From NCBI GenBank assembly GCA_025462865.1, contig JAOAPI010000138.1, positions 1-64,000 of the forward strand: a stretch of 64,000 nt of DNA, in the 5' to 3' direction. The first letter of the stretch is position 1; the number at the start of each line of letters is the position of its first letter. Positions 35,291 to 44,068 of the stretch are shown here, in pieces. Position numbers and translations under genes: made by a program. A model generated the notes under the pieces. It worked only from the letters and a program-made list of their open reading frames with translations, had not been told where the DNA came from and searched no databases. Origin of the DNA: Candidatus Sulfotelmatobacter sp. Its GTDB lineage: Bacteria > Acidobacteriota > Terriglobia > Terriglobales > Acidobacteriaceae.

Positions 35291-36334
35291 CTACTGGGTC
35301 TTCCGATTCTTGCGACCGATCATGATAAATAGCGCGCCATCCGCACCACCGGTCATCAGCATTTCCATTTCAGTAAACCAGCGAGAAAGCTTTGTGCCCT
35401 TGTCATGCGGCTCGAACAGCTTCTCTTCATCGGTGAACGCACCTGGATCGATCTTGGGAATGCTGGACATGTACTCGAAACCATTCGACTCAAACCAGTT
35501 CAGCAGTTCGCTATACGTATGCTTGCTCTCGTGCGGATGCTTGTACTGATCGTAAAACCATGCCCTCTTGCGATCCTTGTTGTAGTTCTTGTTGCGCATG
35601 TGCGCATCCAGGAATGCCAGCTTGTCTGCCGAAACCCGGAACAGAAATCTTCGCAAGTCCGTGGTCAAGCGCCCAATCTTGTTGTAGAGGCCGATGATGA
35701 TAATGCCATTCGGCTTCACCAGGCGCGAGATGGATTGAAACGCCCCCAGAGGATCAGCTGTGTGATGTAGAACTCCGTTCGACACAACCAGATCGAAAAC
35801 TCCCGGCTTGAACGCGGGACGGAATAGGTTCATCTGCACAAAGCCGGCGTTCTTGATTTTACAGCGTTCACGAAATCCATTGGCCAGCCGCAGCGAATGC
35901 AAACACATATCGGAACCGAAGACGCGGCGGTTATAGTGCATCCCCAAAAAATTCGTGAGCTGACCCGTACCGCAACCTACTTCGAGCACCGCAGCTCCCT
36001 GTGGAATCTGCTCATCCAGCAAACGGGCGAATAGTCCCCGGCGCGCCTTCTCCAGCAGGCTCTCTTCATTGTCGATGTCGTCATAATTCGGGAAGGGATT
36101 CTCTTCATAGAACGCCTTCACAATTTGAGTGACATCGCCCTTTTGCTGGGCCGGATCGTGCGGTGCAAACAATTGCGGAATTCCGCTGTCGATATTGAAA
36201 GCCTTGCCGCAATCCTGGCAGAAAATTCTCTCGCCATCGTGGCGCACACCGGCGCCGCAATACGGACACGCCAGCATATCGATCGAACGTTCCAATAAAG
36301 TTTGCGGTACTGTCGGGGTCGCGACCGTGGTCAT
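35291..36334 (-). CDS. Class I SAM methyltransferase with N-terminal zinc ribbon
   Basis: 347 residues. A Trm112-like zinc ribbon opens it (CPYCG and CQDCG, about 23-42). The methyltransferase core follows (VLEVGCGTGQLTNFLG near 115-130; VVSNGVLHHTADP near 185), then a C-terminal region with the basic stretch RNKNYNKDRKR. AAAGGATAG precedes the ATG. It follows the carbamoyltransferase by 9 bp. A role in modifying a sugar or the same surface molecule is inferred from context; the substrate is unknown. Confidence 0.82.
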   Translation of the reverse strand: MTTVATPTVPQTLLERSIDMLACPYCGAGVRHDGERIFCQDCGKAFNIDSGIPQLFAPHDPAQQKGDVTQIVKAFYEENPFPNYDDIDNEESLLEKARRGLFARLLDEQIPQGAAVLEVGCGTGQLTNFLGMHYNRRVFGSDMCLHSLRLANGFRERCKIKNAGFVQMNLFRPAFKPGVFDLVVSNGVLHHTADPLGAFQSISRLVKPNGIIIIGLYNKIGRLTTDLRRFLFRVSADKLAFLDAHMRNKNYNKDRKRAWFYDQYKHPHESKHTYSELLNWFESNGFEYMSSIPKIDPGAFTDEEKLFEPHDKGTKLSRWFTEMEMLMTGGADGALFIMIGRKNRKTQ

Positions 36335-36343
36335 ATCTATCCT

Positions 36344-38128
36344 TTACACGAGTTGCTTGTCGATGATGAAGTTACCCAGAATCAAAGCATCCATCTCGCT
36401 CTTGGAGAACGTATTGAATGCGTTCGCCGGAGTGTTCACGATGGGCTCGCCCTTCAGATTGAACGAAGTGTTGAGAATCACCGGAACTCCCGTGGCTTCT
36501 CCGAAACGCTCGATCAGCTTGTAATAGCGCGGGCTCTGATCTTTGAACACCGTCTGCAGGCGTCCGGTGCCGTCAACGTGCGTGATCGCCGGCAGCGTTT
36601 CCTTTTCGTTCTCTTTCACCGGTACCACATACTGCATGTAGCGCGCGGGGCAGTGATTCACGGCGTTGGGCAAATCGAAATATTTTTCCGCGGACTCCGC
36701 CAGAACGGAAGGCGCAAACGGACGGTAGGGCTCGCGGAACTTGATCTTAGCGTTGACGATTTCCTTCATGTTCGGATTGCGCGGGTCGGCAAGGATGCTG
36801 CGATTGCCCAGCGCCCGCGGCCCCCACTCGAATCGTCCCTGCGACCAGCCAATTACTTTCCCCGACGTCAATTGATCGACCACGCGTTCCAGCAGTTGAT
36901 CTTCATTCTCGAAATGGCTGTGAGGAATATTGTTATTTACCAGGAACTCGCTGACTTCTGCATCCGAGTTCTCGCGTCCCCAGTAGGCGTGTTGCATGGT
37001 GAAATTGCGCGGCTTGCCAAGAACCGTGTTGTAGGCCCACAGAGCTGCACCCAGCGCTCCGCCGCCATCGCCCGCCGCGGGTTGAATATACAGTTCGTCG
37101 AATCCCGCTTCATTCAGAATGCGAGTGTTCGCCACGCTGTTCAAAGCGACGCCGCCCGCCATGCACAACCTGCTCATGCCGGTTGTCTGTCGCAGATTCT
37201 TTGCCATCACCAGCAGCACTTCTTCTGTGACTTTCTGGATGCTTGCCGCGATGTCGGCGTAGTGCTGGTTCTGCTTTGAGAGTTCCTGATAGTTGCCCGG
37301 CGCCGTGCCAAAGTATTTCGGGAATCCGGTGCTTTCCGTGAAGAACAAACTCTTCGGCGGCCGCGGCGCGCCAAACAACTGCTCAAACTTGTCGCTGTAC
37401 GTCTTATACGTAGAGTGATGGAAGCAGAAGTAATCCATGTCCAGGGTGAACGATCCATCCGGGTACTGGGTGATCATCTTCCAGACTTTATCTACGTAGC
37501 GCGGCACTCCGTAGGGCGCCATGCCCATCACTTTGTACTCGCCTTCATTCACCTCGAAGCCGAGGAACGCCGTGAACGCGCTGTAAAGCAGGCCGAGCGA
37601 ATGCGGAAACTCAATTTGCTTCTGCAACTTGATTTCATTGCCGCGTCCCACTCCGTAGGTCGCAGTCACCCACTCGCCAACTCCATCCACGGTCAGAATC
37701 GCCGACTCTTCAAAGGGCGAGCACAAATACGCGCTGGCCGCATGTGAGAGATGGTGCTCCGAGAAAAGAATCTTGTCCTTGGCAATTCCGATTTCGGTCT
37801 GCAGCTTCGTGCTGACCCACAGCTTGTCCGTCATCCATGCAATCATCGACTCGCGGAAGACCTTGTACGACTTGGGATAGGTCTGCAGCGTCATCATCAG
37901 GATGCGGTCAAGTTTGCGGAACGGCTTCTCGAAAAAGACTACGTAGTCCAGATCTTCGCCGGTCAGGCCTTCCTGGTCCAGACAGAATTTGATGGCCTTC
38001 TTGGGAAAGCTGTAGTCGTGTTTGATGCGTGAGAAGCGCTCTTCTTCAGCGGCGGCAACCAGAACTCCGTCTTTCAACAGCACCGCGGCCGCATCGTGGA
38101 AATAACAGGAAACTCCAAGGATATACAC
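36344..38128 (-). CDS. Carbamoyltransferase (NodU/CmcH family)
   Basis: 594 residues, the usual length. The N-terminal Kae1-like ATPase domain has LGVSCYFHDAAAVLL, AEEERFSRIKHD, HHLSHAASAY, TVDGVGEW and GGVALNSVAN. The C-terminal domain has QGRFEWGPRALGNRSILADP. These enzymes convert carbamoyl phosphate to carbamoyl-AMP and transfer the carbamoyl group to a hydroxyl, for example on a sugar. It starts with GTG at 38128, 4 bp after the small-protein stop. The neighbours (DUF5989, SGNH hydrolase, small protein, methyltransferase) are the usual company of carbamoyltransferases in surface-glycan loci. Confidence 0.92.
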   Translation of the reverse strand: MYILGVSCYFHDAAAVLLKDGVLVAAAEEERFSRIKHDYSFPKKAIKFCLDQEGLTGEDLDYVVFFEKPFRKLDRILMMTLQTYPKSYKVFRESMIAWMTDKLWVSTKLQTEIGIAKDKILFSEHHLSHAASAYLCSPFEESAILTVDGVGEWVTATYGVGRGNEIKLQKQIEFPHSLGLLYSAFTAFLGFEVNEGEYKVMGMAPYGVPRYVDKVWKMITQYPDGSFTLDMDYFCFHHSTYKTYSDKFEQLFGAPRPPKSLFFTESTGFPKYFGTAPGNYQELSKQNQHYADIAASIQKVTEEVLLVMAKNLRQTTGMSRLCMAGGVALNSVANTRILNEAGFDELYIQPAAGDGGGALGAALWAYNTVLGKPRNFTMQHAYWGRENSDAEVSEFLVNNNIPHSHFENEDQLLERVVDQLTSGKVIGWSQGRFEWGPRALGNRSILADPRNPNMKEIVNAKIKFREPYRPFAPSVLAESAEKYFDLPNAVNHCPARYMQYVVPVKENEKETLPAITHVDGTGRLQTVFKDQSPRYYKLIERFGEATGVPVILNTSFNLKGEPIVNTPANAFNTFSKSEMDALILGNFIIDKQLV

Positions 38129-38132
38129 TGGA

Positions 38133-38354
38133 TTATTGCCTCATCGCCTGCTGCAAATCGCAGGCGTCATCGGGATGGTCCAGCCATTGGGTCGGTGGAC
38201 GTTTAATGCGCAGGGGATCGGAGAAAAAGCGGGTTCCCACACCAAAGGGCGCCAGAAGCGCATAGAAGACTGTCAGCAGGACTCGCGCTTGAAAGTTGCC
38301 GATCTTGTGCGCCAGCTCCTTCCAGGCTTGCCATGCTCGTTTCAGCATTTTCAT
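38133..38354 (-). CDS. Small carbamoyltransferase-locus protein
   Basis: 73 residues from the ATG at 38354, which follows AAGGAAG; an ATG two codons later is also possible. It has one hydrophobic segment (about 24-40; VLLTVFYALLAPFGVG), then FFSDPLRIKRPP and a short acidic tail with HPDDACDLQQAMRQ. I recognise the pattern from small membrane proteins beside carbamoyltransferases but know of no function. It is placed between the SGNH hydrolase and the carbamoyltransferase with tiny gaps. Probably a membrane-associated accessory of the glycan-modifying complex. Confidence 0.72.
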   Translation of the reverse strand: MKMLKRAWQAWKELAHKIGNFQARVLLTVFYALLAPFGVGTRFFSDPLRIKRPPTQWLDHPDDACDLQQAMRQ

Positions 38355-38407
38355 AAGCTTCCTTTTTCCTACAACAAATTCTTCACACTTGTACTGCGAA
38401 TCTCTCG

Positions 38408-39514
38408 CTAGCGGGACGAAACCGACGTAGAACCTTGCACCGGAGACATCGCTTTCGCCGAATTCACTTGCGTCGCTGGATTCACGCACGCATTTGTATA
38501 AGCCGGCAATGTCGAGACTGTCTTGACCAGTTCATCCGCGATGATCTTATGTCCCGCAATGGTTGGGTGCGCCGGATCCATGAACATCGCTTTCTGATCC
38601 TTGGTGCTGATGATGGGAATCATGTTCAACATCGGAACGTTTTCTTTGGCGGCGAAGTCAATCATGGCTTTCTGAAAGGGATGCATCGGCATTTCTGGCG
38701 TCTGTCCATCGGAGCCGAGCATGAGGAACATCAATTGAACATGGTGTGAACGGCAAAGCTCAAGGCTCTGCTCCAGGTTCTTGTTGAACTGGTCCACATC
38801 CAGGTCATCCATGCCTTTCAGCGTGTCGAGCGTTCCCGCCATAAGCAGGTGACGTAGCCGGTAGTAAGCAAACCTGCGGAGCAAATCTTCAATCACGTAG
38901 TTGTAAATGGCGCTGCGACGGGCAATCGATTTCCATTCCACCCGGCGCAAAAATCTCTTTCGGTCCTCGCCCTGCAACTTTGTCAGCTTTTCGAAGTTGC
39001 TGTTGTAGCTGTAAGCGACAATGGCAACGTCGGGACGCGTGGCATCGTCTTCTACCACCTGCTTGAGCTTTTCCGCGACCAATGAATTTGGATAGGCATT
39101 CACGCCCGCCGATACCACCTGGAAATGCTCGCGCTTGCAGCTTCCGTGATTCAGTTCACTCTCCATCACGGCGCTGTAGTGTGAATTGTCGTCCACACCC
39201 CAGCCTTGGGTCGAAGAGTCCCCAAAAGCGATTACCCGAAACTGATCATCCCGCTTCGGCGTTAGATCGCTTGCGTAGCGAAAGCCCTGATTGTTGATCG
39301 TAATCGGCAGATGATTGACTACCGTCAGCGTGCGTCCCGGCTCTGGAACCCATAGCAAGCGCTGGTCCGGGCGATAAATTGTGTAATGCCCGTAACCGAA
39401 CAGCCGCAGTGTGCCCTCAAACAGCAGGCACAATACCAGGAACCACAGAACGGACTTTAAGAATCCGTGCCCACCCTTATTCGTCGGAATCGTACTCACC
39501 GGACTCGTGCTCAT
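38408..39514 (-). CDS. Membrane-anchored SGNH/GDSL hydrolase
   Basis: 368 residues. One N-terminal membrane helix (about 17-37) is followed by a GDSL-type hydrolase domain. Block I is FGDSSTQGWGV (Ser near 100), an Asn-containing block is near YSYNSN, and the catalytic Asp/His pair is in DPAHPTIAGH (about 318-327). Such proteins act as O-acyl esterases or transferases on periplasmic glycans. It lies between the DUF5989 gene and the small protein. The 123-bp gap before it holds nothing recognisable. Confidence 0.82.
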   Translation of the reverse strand: MSTSPVSTIPTNKGGHGFLKSVLWFLVLCLLFEGTLRLFGYGHYTIYRPDQRLLWVPEPGRTLTVVNHLPITINNQGFRYASDLTPKRDDQFRVIAFGDSSTQGWGVDDNSHYSAVMESELNHGSCKREHFQVVSAGVNAYPNSLVAEKLKQVVEDDATRPDVAIVAYSYNSNFEKLTKLQGEDRKRFLRRVEWKSIARRSAIYNYVIEDLLRRFAYYRLRHLLMAGTLDTLKGMDDLDVDQFNKNLEQSLELCRSHHVQLMFLMLGSDGQTPEMPMHPFQKAMIDFAAKENVPMLNMIPIISTKDQKAMFMDPAHPTIAGHKIIADELVKTVSTLPAYTNACVNPATQVNSAKAMSPVQGSTSVSSR

Positions 39515-39638
39515 GCGCGAACTTTGCTCCTAATCAAGGGACTTCTTCCCAGTTAACGTCACCGCTTCCCTCCCCATGTCTGCAAGAGAAGCGGGCGTTG
39601 GATGTGAAACAGTTTCGAATCACACCCAGCCCGACTGC

Positions 39639-39815
39639 CTAGAACATCGTGTAGATAAAAGGCGCGAGTGAGGAGCTTTGCGCGACCACAATGAAGGCTC
39701 CCAGCAAGAACAGCGTTACGATAATGGGCAGAACCCACCAGCGCCGGCCACCAAAAAATGAAAACAGCTCGCCAGCAGTTTTAAGATTTCGAGTAGCTGC
39801 CTTAACAAACTTCAT
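39639..39815 (-). CDS. DUF5989 family small membrane protein
   Basis: 58 residues. A basic start (MKFVKAATRNLKTAGELFSF) is followed by RRWW and a single helix, LPIIVTLFLLGAFIVVAQSS, and the end LAPFIYTMF matches the DUF5989 pattern. AGGAGA lies 6 bp before the ATG, a strong site. DUF5989 proteins occur beside SxtJ-like proteins and carbamoyltransferases in glycan loci; the function is unknown. It is the first gene of the carbamoyltransferase operon. Confidence 0.82.
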   Translation of the reverse strand: MKFVKAATRNLKTAGELFSFFGGRRWWVLPIIVTLFLLGAFIVVAQSSSLAPFIYTMF

Positions 39816-40061
39816 CGACTTTCTCCTGTGGAATTAAATGGCCTGAATCGTCGCATACATTGGAGGGAACACAGCTCCGCCCTCTAAGTCACATCTGCTC
39901 TCCCTGAAAAGGAGTCCCGCAATACCGGTACCGCACTGCAAAGTCCAAAATAGAAGATATGGTCTTTTCAAATTTGCCTGAAAGTAAGGCGGAATTATTG
40001 CATCTTTTAACTGTTGGGGAGAGGATACTACCGAATCAGAAACAGCTCGCTCAGTGGGTCG
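39816..40061 (-). promoter_or_regulatory. 5' leader of the carbamoyltransferase operon (boxes 2 and 3)
   Basis: In transcript sense: TCTCCCCAAC (40013-40022; four C instead of six), then box 3 TGTGACTTAGAGGGCGGAGC (39874-39893), which differs by one base from the antiterminator leader and lies 58 nt before the ATG. No coding region was found. With the -10 at 40062 the leader is about 240 nt. The region 40125-40213 upstream of the promoter is the 3' flank of the GAF/TonB gene and includes a short tandem repeat. Confidence 0.58.
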
Positions 40062-40124
40062 AGAGTACGTGGCATCGCAATTTGCTGCAAGAGGTAGGAA
40101 GTTAAGAGAAAAAAGACCCTACGC
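40062..40124 (-). promoter_or_regulatory. Shared-type promoter of the carbamoyltransferase operon
   Basis: Minus-strand reading gives -35 TTGCAG (40085-40090), a 17-bp spacer and -10 TACTCT (40062-40067). Directly upstream is CCTC, as in the NHL promoter. Farther up, GCGTAGGGTCTTTTTTCTCT is a more diverged version of the conserved block. The boxes at the -35 and -10 positions are as good as in the other three copies. Confidence 0.5.
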
Positions 40125-40173
40125 CGAGTTTTCGGTATCCTTGCCTCAAAAGCCCGCGCTGGATGGACACCTT

Positions 40174-40218
40174 CTATCTTGGATCAGCCTATCTTGGATC
40201 AGCCTATCTTGGATCAGC
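40174..40218. repeat. Three tandem 15-bp repeats at the end of the GAF/TonB gene
   Basis: The unit CTATCTTGGATCAGC occurs three times head to tail without mismatch. The third copy contains the stop codon of the minus-strand gene ending at 40214, so the other two lie just beyond its 3' end. It looks like a slippage-type expansion. Confidence 0.9.
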
Positions 40219-41800
40219 GCGGCACCCTGAAGTTAAGGGTAATCCGGGTCTGCATACCAACCGGCCGCCCGTTCACCACATGCGGCTTGAATCGCCATTG
40301 CTTCACTGCTGCAATCGCAGCGTCGGCCAGTAGCCGCTCACCGCTCAGCAACTTAACTCCTTGTATGGCACCATCGGAGGCGGCGCGGACCTCCAACACC
40401 ACCGGTCCCTGAATCCCCTGCTTGAGGGCGTCCTCAGGATATTCCGGTTCTACTCGGTAGACCAGGCTCCCTTCCGCCAGCTCCGGGGATAATTCGTAGA
40501 TCGCAGCCGGCTGAACGATTGGTTTCTCTGGTTTGTCCACCACCTGAGAACCGCCAGCGGTGCCACCTCGAGTCGCGGCGGTTGTGACCCTTCCTTGTTC
40601 TGCATTCGGAGGCAAGCTGAAAATCTCTTTTCCTCTTTCATAGACCGTCAAACTGCCGGCCGGGGGAGCTGGTTTCGCCGTCTGATTCACGCCCGGAGCC
40701 TCAGCTCCGCCGGCTGGATGAGCCGGCGCCGCAGAAGCAGAGGAGGACTGCGCCGCTCCTGATTGCGCTCCCGAGGCAGGAGCAGGTGAGGCATCTGTAC
40801 TGCTGTTTCGGATCGCGCCAGACCGGACCTCTGTCGTGGCAGTTTGCCGGGAGACACGAACCGCAGGACGCGACCGGGCTACGACCGGCCGTCCCAGCAA
40901 CCATCCCCCCAAGACCACAGATAGCCACGCGGTAATCCCTAGAACCGCTGCGGCCAATATCCACGTAAAAACATCAATGCTTCGTCTGCTCGAGGCAATT
41001 TGGCTGGCAGCCTCGAGCAATTCTTGATCCAGCGAATTCTTAGCGGCAAAATCGCTTTCCCCCGAGGAATTTCCCGCTGCTTCCTCGGGGTCATCGATGG
41101 GGTTACTGGTATGAGCGGCTTCGAGGTATGCCTCTTCAATGTGCGCGGGCCCAGCCAGCGGCATCTCCACCGCAGCCTGTACAGGGTCGGCTACCCGATT
41201 GAGAATCTTGAGCATGCGATGCGCCAGTGCCTCGAGGGTGCGCTCGTCCCGTTCTCCGAAGGCAGCGGCATTTGAGGAAAACACTTCAAAGACGCCCACC
41301 AGCTCATCATCTCGCAACAGAGGGAGTATGAAAACCGAACGTACACCCAGGTTACGAGAGGCCTCGATATCGGCGCGCGGATCGCTCTGCGCATCGTCGC
41401 AGCGCTGCGCAAGCCGCGTCTTGATGCACTCGGCGGTCAGGCCAGACTCGCTTCCCAAGCGAGCCCCCAACTCCGGAGCATTCACTCCGCTACTGGCGCG
41501 GCAGACCATTTCGCCGTCGCGCTCAAGAATAATTGCCGCGCCGGTCGCTCGCGTTGCCAGGCAAGCTTGTTCCACGATTTCGTTCAGCACAACCTCAAGG
41601 GCCAAATCGGCGGAGAGCTCCGGCGTCAGATGACCGCCTTCATCCGACGAAAATCTGGCCTCCAACTGCGCTAAATCGGATTCAAAACTGACAAACGTTT
41701 CACTTCCCTCAGCCTCCACAACCTGGTCCCGCGGCGACGACGCCGACGGATCAGGCTCCGGCAGATCAGGCTCCGGCTCCGGTATGGAATGATGAGCCAA
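40214..41800 (-). CDS. GAF domain - membrane helix - TonB C-terminal domain protein
   Basis: 528 residues. Acidic start, GAF domain (about 65-200; TGAAIILERDGEMVCRASSG, GVRSVFILPLLRDDELVGVF), one membrane helix (about 279-303), a Pro/Ala/Ser-rich linker (about 310-440) and a TonB C-terminal domain (about 450-528; RVEPEYPEDALKQGIQGPV, AVKQWRFKPHVVNGRPV). Thus a cytoplasmic sensor-like domain is joined across the membrane to a periplasmic TonB-type domain. TonB passes energy to outer-membrane receptors; here coupling to a small-molecule or redox signal is conceivable. The start at 41800 is TTG with no strong ribosome site, so it is uncertain. Confidence 0.8.
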   Translation of the reverse strand: MAHHSIPEPEPDLPEPDPSASSPRDQVVEAEGSETFVSFESDLAQLEARFSSDEGGHLTPELSADLALEVVLNEIVEQACLATRATGAAIILERDGEMVCRASSGVNAPELGARLGSESGLTAECIKTRLAQRCDDAQSDPRADIEASRNLGVRSVFILPLLRDDELVGVFEVFSSNAAAFGERDERTLEALAHRMLKILNRVADPVQAAVEMPLAGPAHIEEAYLEAAHTSNPIDDPEEAAGNSSGESDFAAKNSLDQELLEAASQIASSRRSIDVFTWILAAAVLGITAWLSVVLGGWLLGRPVVARSRPAVRVSRQTATTEVRSGAIRNSSTDASPAPASGAQSGAAQSSSASAAPAHPAGGAEAPGVNQTAKPAPPAGSLTVYERGKEIFSLPPNAEQGRVTTAATRGGTAGGSQVVDKPEKPIVQPAAIYELSPELAEGSLVYRVEPEYPEDALKQGIQGPVVLEVRAASDGAIQGVKLLSGERLLADAAIAAVKQWRFKPHVVNGRPVGMQTRITLNFRVPR

Positions 41801-41964
41801 GTGGAATTCTCAGATGGAACACTCTACGTCTGTGCGGAGTTTCGCCCCAAAACCAGGGGTTGTCAATATGCAATCGCCATCTCTTCACCCGCCACGGACG
41901 GGCCATCCCAAAGATTCCGTCCCGGTGGTAGGATGGAGCTCTTGCGGGGTCTCCAGTCAGTAGC

Positions 41965-43842
41965 ATGATTCAACAACGGGCCAAGTTCTTGGGAATGCTT
42001 TTGGGGCTGAGCATTCTGGCAGGTTGCAGTTCCTCGGGTGGGGGTGGTTCAACCGCTGCCGGGCCGGCGCCTACGGTGAACCTCAGCATCTCTCCCACTT
42101 CGATAGTTGCCAGTCAGAGCGTTACCCTGACCTGGCTCTCAACCAATGCGGCCTCCGTCGTAATTTATGCGAATGGTAGCTCCTTACAGGCGGTTCAGCC
42201 GGTCGCCGGAGGCAGCACTACCCTTTTGCCAACAGCAAACACCGCTTACACCCTGGTCGCCACCGGAAATGGCCAGCAGACTACATCGGCTGCGGTAAAC
42301 GTTTCTGTCACCGCGCTCAATTCCTTCGACGGTATGCCCGAGCCCGCAAGCGCCTTCGGGACGAAGAATCCGAATGATGTGGATCCCTACGGTGCAGTCG
42401 GTACCAAGCAGTTCATGGAATACGTGAATACCCAGTACCAGGCTTATAGTAAGGCTCCTCCGTACACGCCTGTCTGGTCTTCTCCACAATCGATTGGCAC
42501 TCCATGGAACTCATTGTCTCCCCCTTCTCCCTGTGCTGATCCGGCCATCCAATTGGATGCGATCGTCACTTTCGACCGGCTCGCGCAGCGATGGGTCATT
42601 GCCGCCAAGACCACGCAAACTCCCCGCTACTACTTCTGCATTGCAGTCTCCAATACCGATGACCTGAGCTCAAAGTCTCTCGCGTGGTACACCTATTACG
42701 GCGAGCTGACGCAATTTCTAACGGTCACTAAGAATGGTGTAACTACGGTTTACCAGCCGGATTGGCCGAAGTTTGGTACGTGGACCGATTCCTACTACGC
42801 CGCCATGGACGAGATTGACGTACAAATTGTCAACGGCGTACGCCAGAACACAGAAGTTGGCGTGCTGGCCTGCGCATTCAACCGCACGCAAATGTTAGCA
42901 GGCCTTCCGCAAAGCACAGTTGGCTTTTACCCCATGGAATGCATCGTGATCCCTGTTTCCCTCGACCCATCTTCCCTAAGTTATCTGGGACACAGCTTGA
43001 TTCCAGCGGATATTGACGGCACCTCGGCGCCGCCCGTGGGCCGTGATGAATTCATGGTTAGCATTGAGAATCCCAGCATTCAAAACAATGCCACGAGTTC
43101 TGCCTCCATTAATTTATGGGATTTCAAGCCTGTCAACTGGGCTGCCACCCCGCCTGCTTTGAATGCGCCGACGCTGACTACTCTGGCTGTCCCAACCTAC
43201 AATCCCGGATGCTATCTCTTTGACCCGCAAAGCCCGACAATAACCAATTGCATTCTTGAGCCGCCGCTTGGAACGAATCCGCAATACCTTGACTCAAATG
43301 GCGACAGGCTTATGCCGCGCTTTGCATACCGAAACTTTACCACCACCGGATACGAATCTTACTCGGTAAGCCACACGGTGCAGACGAATTTGAACTCGAC
43401 TCAGAACCCGTGGCAGACGGGCATTCGCTGGTACGAAATGCGCCCTGATAGCGGTGGGACGCCAGCTCTTTATCAAAATGGCTTGATCAGTCCGGACGAC
43501 ACCCACTTTCGCTTCCTGCCCACGATGGCTCAGGACAAGAATGCGAACGCTGCAGTCGGTTACAGCCTGTCCAGTGCCTCTACGAATCCTGGGATTGATT
43601 TCTCATATTGGAACCTCCGCACCCCGAACGCTCCGACAACTGAAGTTACAATTCTTAGCGGTCCTGGACAAGAGCTCACACCTTCCGCTCCCTTTGCTGG
43701 TGAGTGGGGGACTTACTCGAGTATTACGGTCGATCCCGGAGACGATTGCACGTTCTGGTACGTGAACGAGTACTGGCCCTCGGGAAATGCTTCCTGGGCG
43801 ACAAAGATTTCTTTCTTTCAACTTCCTGGTGGGTGCCAATAA
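41965..43842 (+). CDS. Secreted lipoprotein with Ig-like N-terminus
   Basis: 625 residues. The signal ends in the lipobox LAGC, followed by SSSGGGGS, so it is a lipid-anchored protein. An Ig/PKD-like domain follows (about 38-115; VNLSISPTSIVASQSVTLTW). The remainder is a large domain with conserved Trp and Cys that I cannot assign; its blades suggest a propeller. Nothing shows enzymatic activity. It is on the plus strand, 164 bp from the GAF/TonB gene start, so the two are divergent. The 226 bp after it, before the UDP-glucose dehydrogenase gene, show no feature I can support. Confidence 0.7.
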   Translation: MIQQRAKFLGMLLGLSILAGCSSSGGGGSTAAGPAPTVNLSISPTSIVASQSVTLTWLSTNAASVVIYANGSSLQAVQPVAGGSTTLLPTANTAYTLVATGNGQQTTSAAVNVSVTALNSFDGMPEPASAFGTKNPNDVDPYGAVGTKQFMEYVNTQYQAYSKAPPYTPVWSSPQSIGTPWNSLSPPSPCADPAIQLDAIVTFDRLAQRWVIAAKTTQTPRYYFCIAVSNTDDLSSKSLAWYTYYGELTQFLTVTKNGVTTVYQPDWPKFGTWTDSYYAAMDEIDVQIVNGVRQNTEVGVLACAFNRTQMLAGLPQSTVGFYPMECIVIPVSLDPSSLSYLGHSLIPADIDGTSAPPVGRDEFMVSIENPSIQNNATSSASINLWDFKPVNWAATPPALNAPTLTTLAVPTYNPGCYLFDPQSPTITNCILEPPLGTNPQYLDSNGDRLMPRFAYRNFTTTGYESYSVSHTVQTNLNSTQNPWQTGIRWYEMRPDSGGTPALYQNGLISPDDTHFRFLPTMAQDKNANAAVGYSLSSASTNPGIDFSYWNLRTPNAPTTEVTILSGPGQELTPSAPFAGEWGTYSSITVDPGDDCTFWYVNEYWPSGNASWATKISFFQLPGGCQ

Positions 43843-44068
43843 AAGGGTTATACAGTTCCACAATGGCAGAAAAAAACCGCAAAACGCGCCTGTTAGGAGT
43901 CTTTTGTTTTCTCCCCAGCTACTAAAGAATGTTAGAATCACCCAATCTTGGAGCGCGTTGAAATTATTTTCCAAGTCAGTTTTTTGTCGCTTCCTCCCCA
44001 TGGCTTTTCTTTTGGAAATCCCTGAAAACAGGGCCACTCCAAGACCTTTCATCCAGGGAGTTTGAAAC

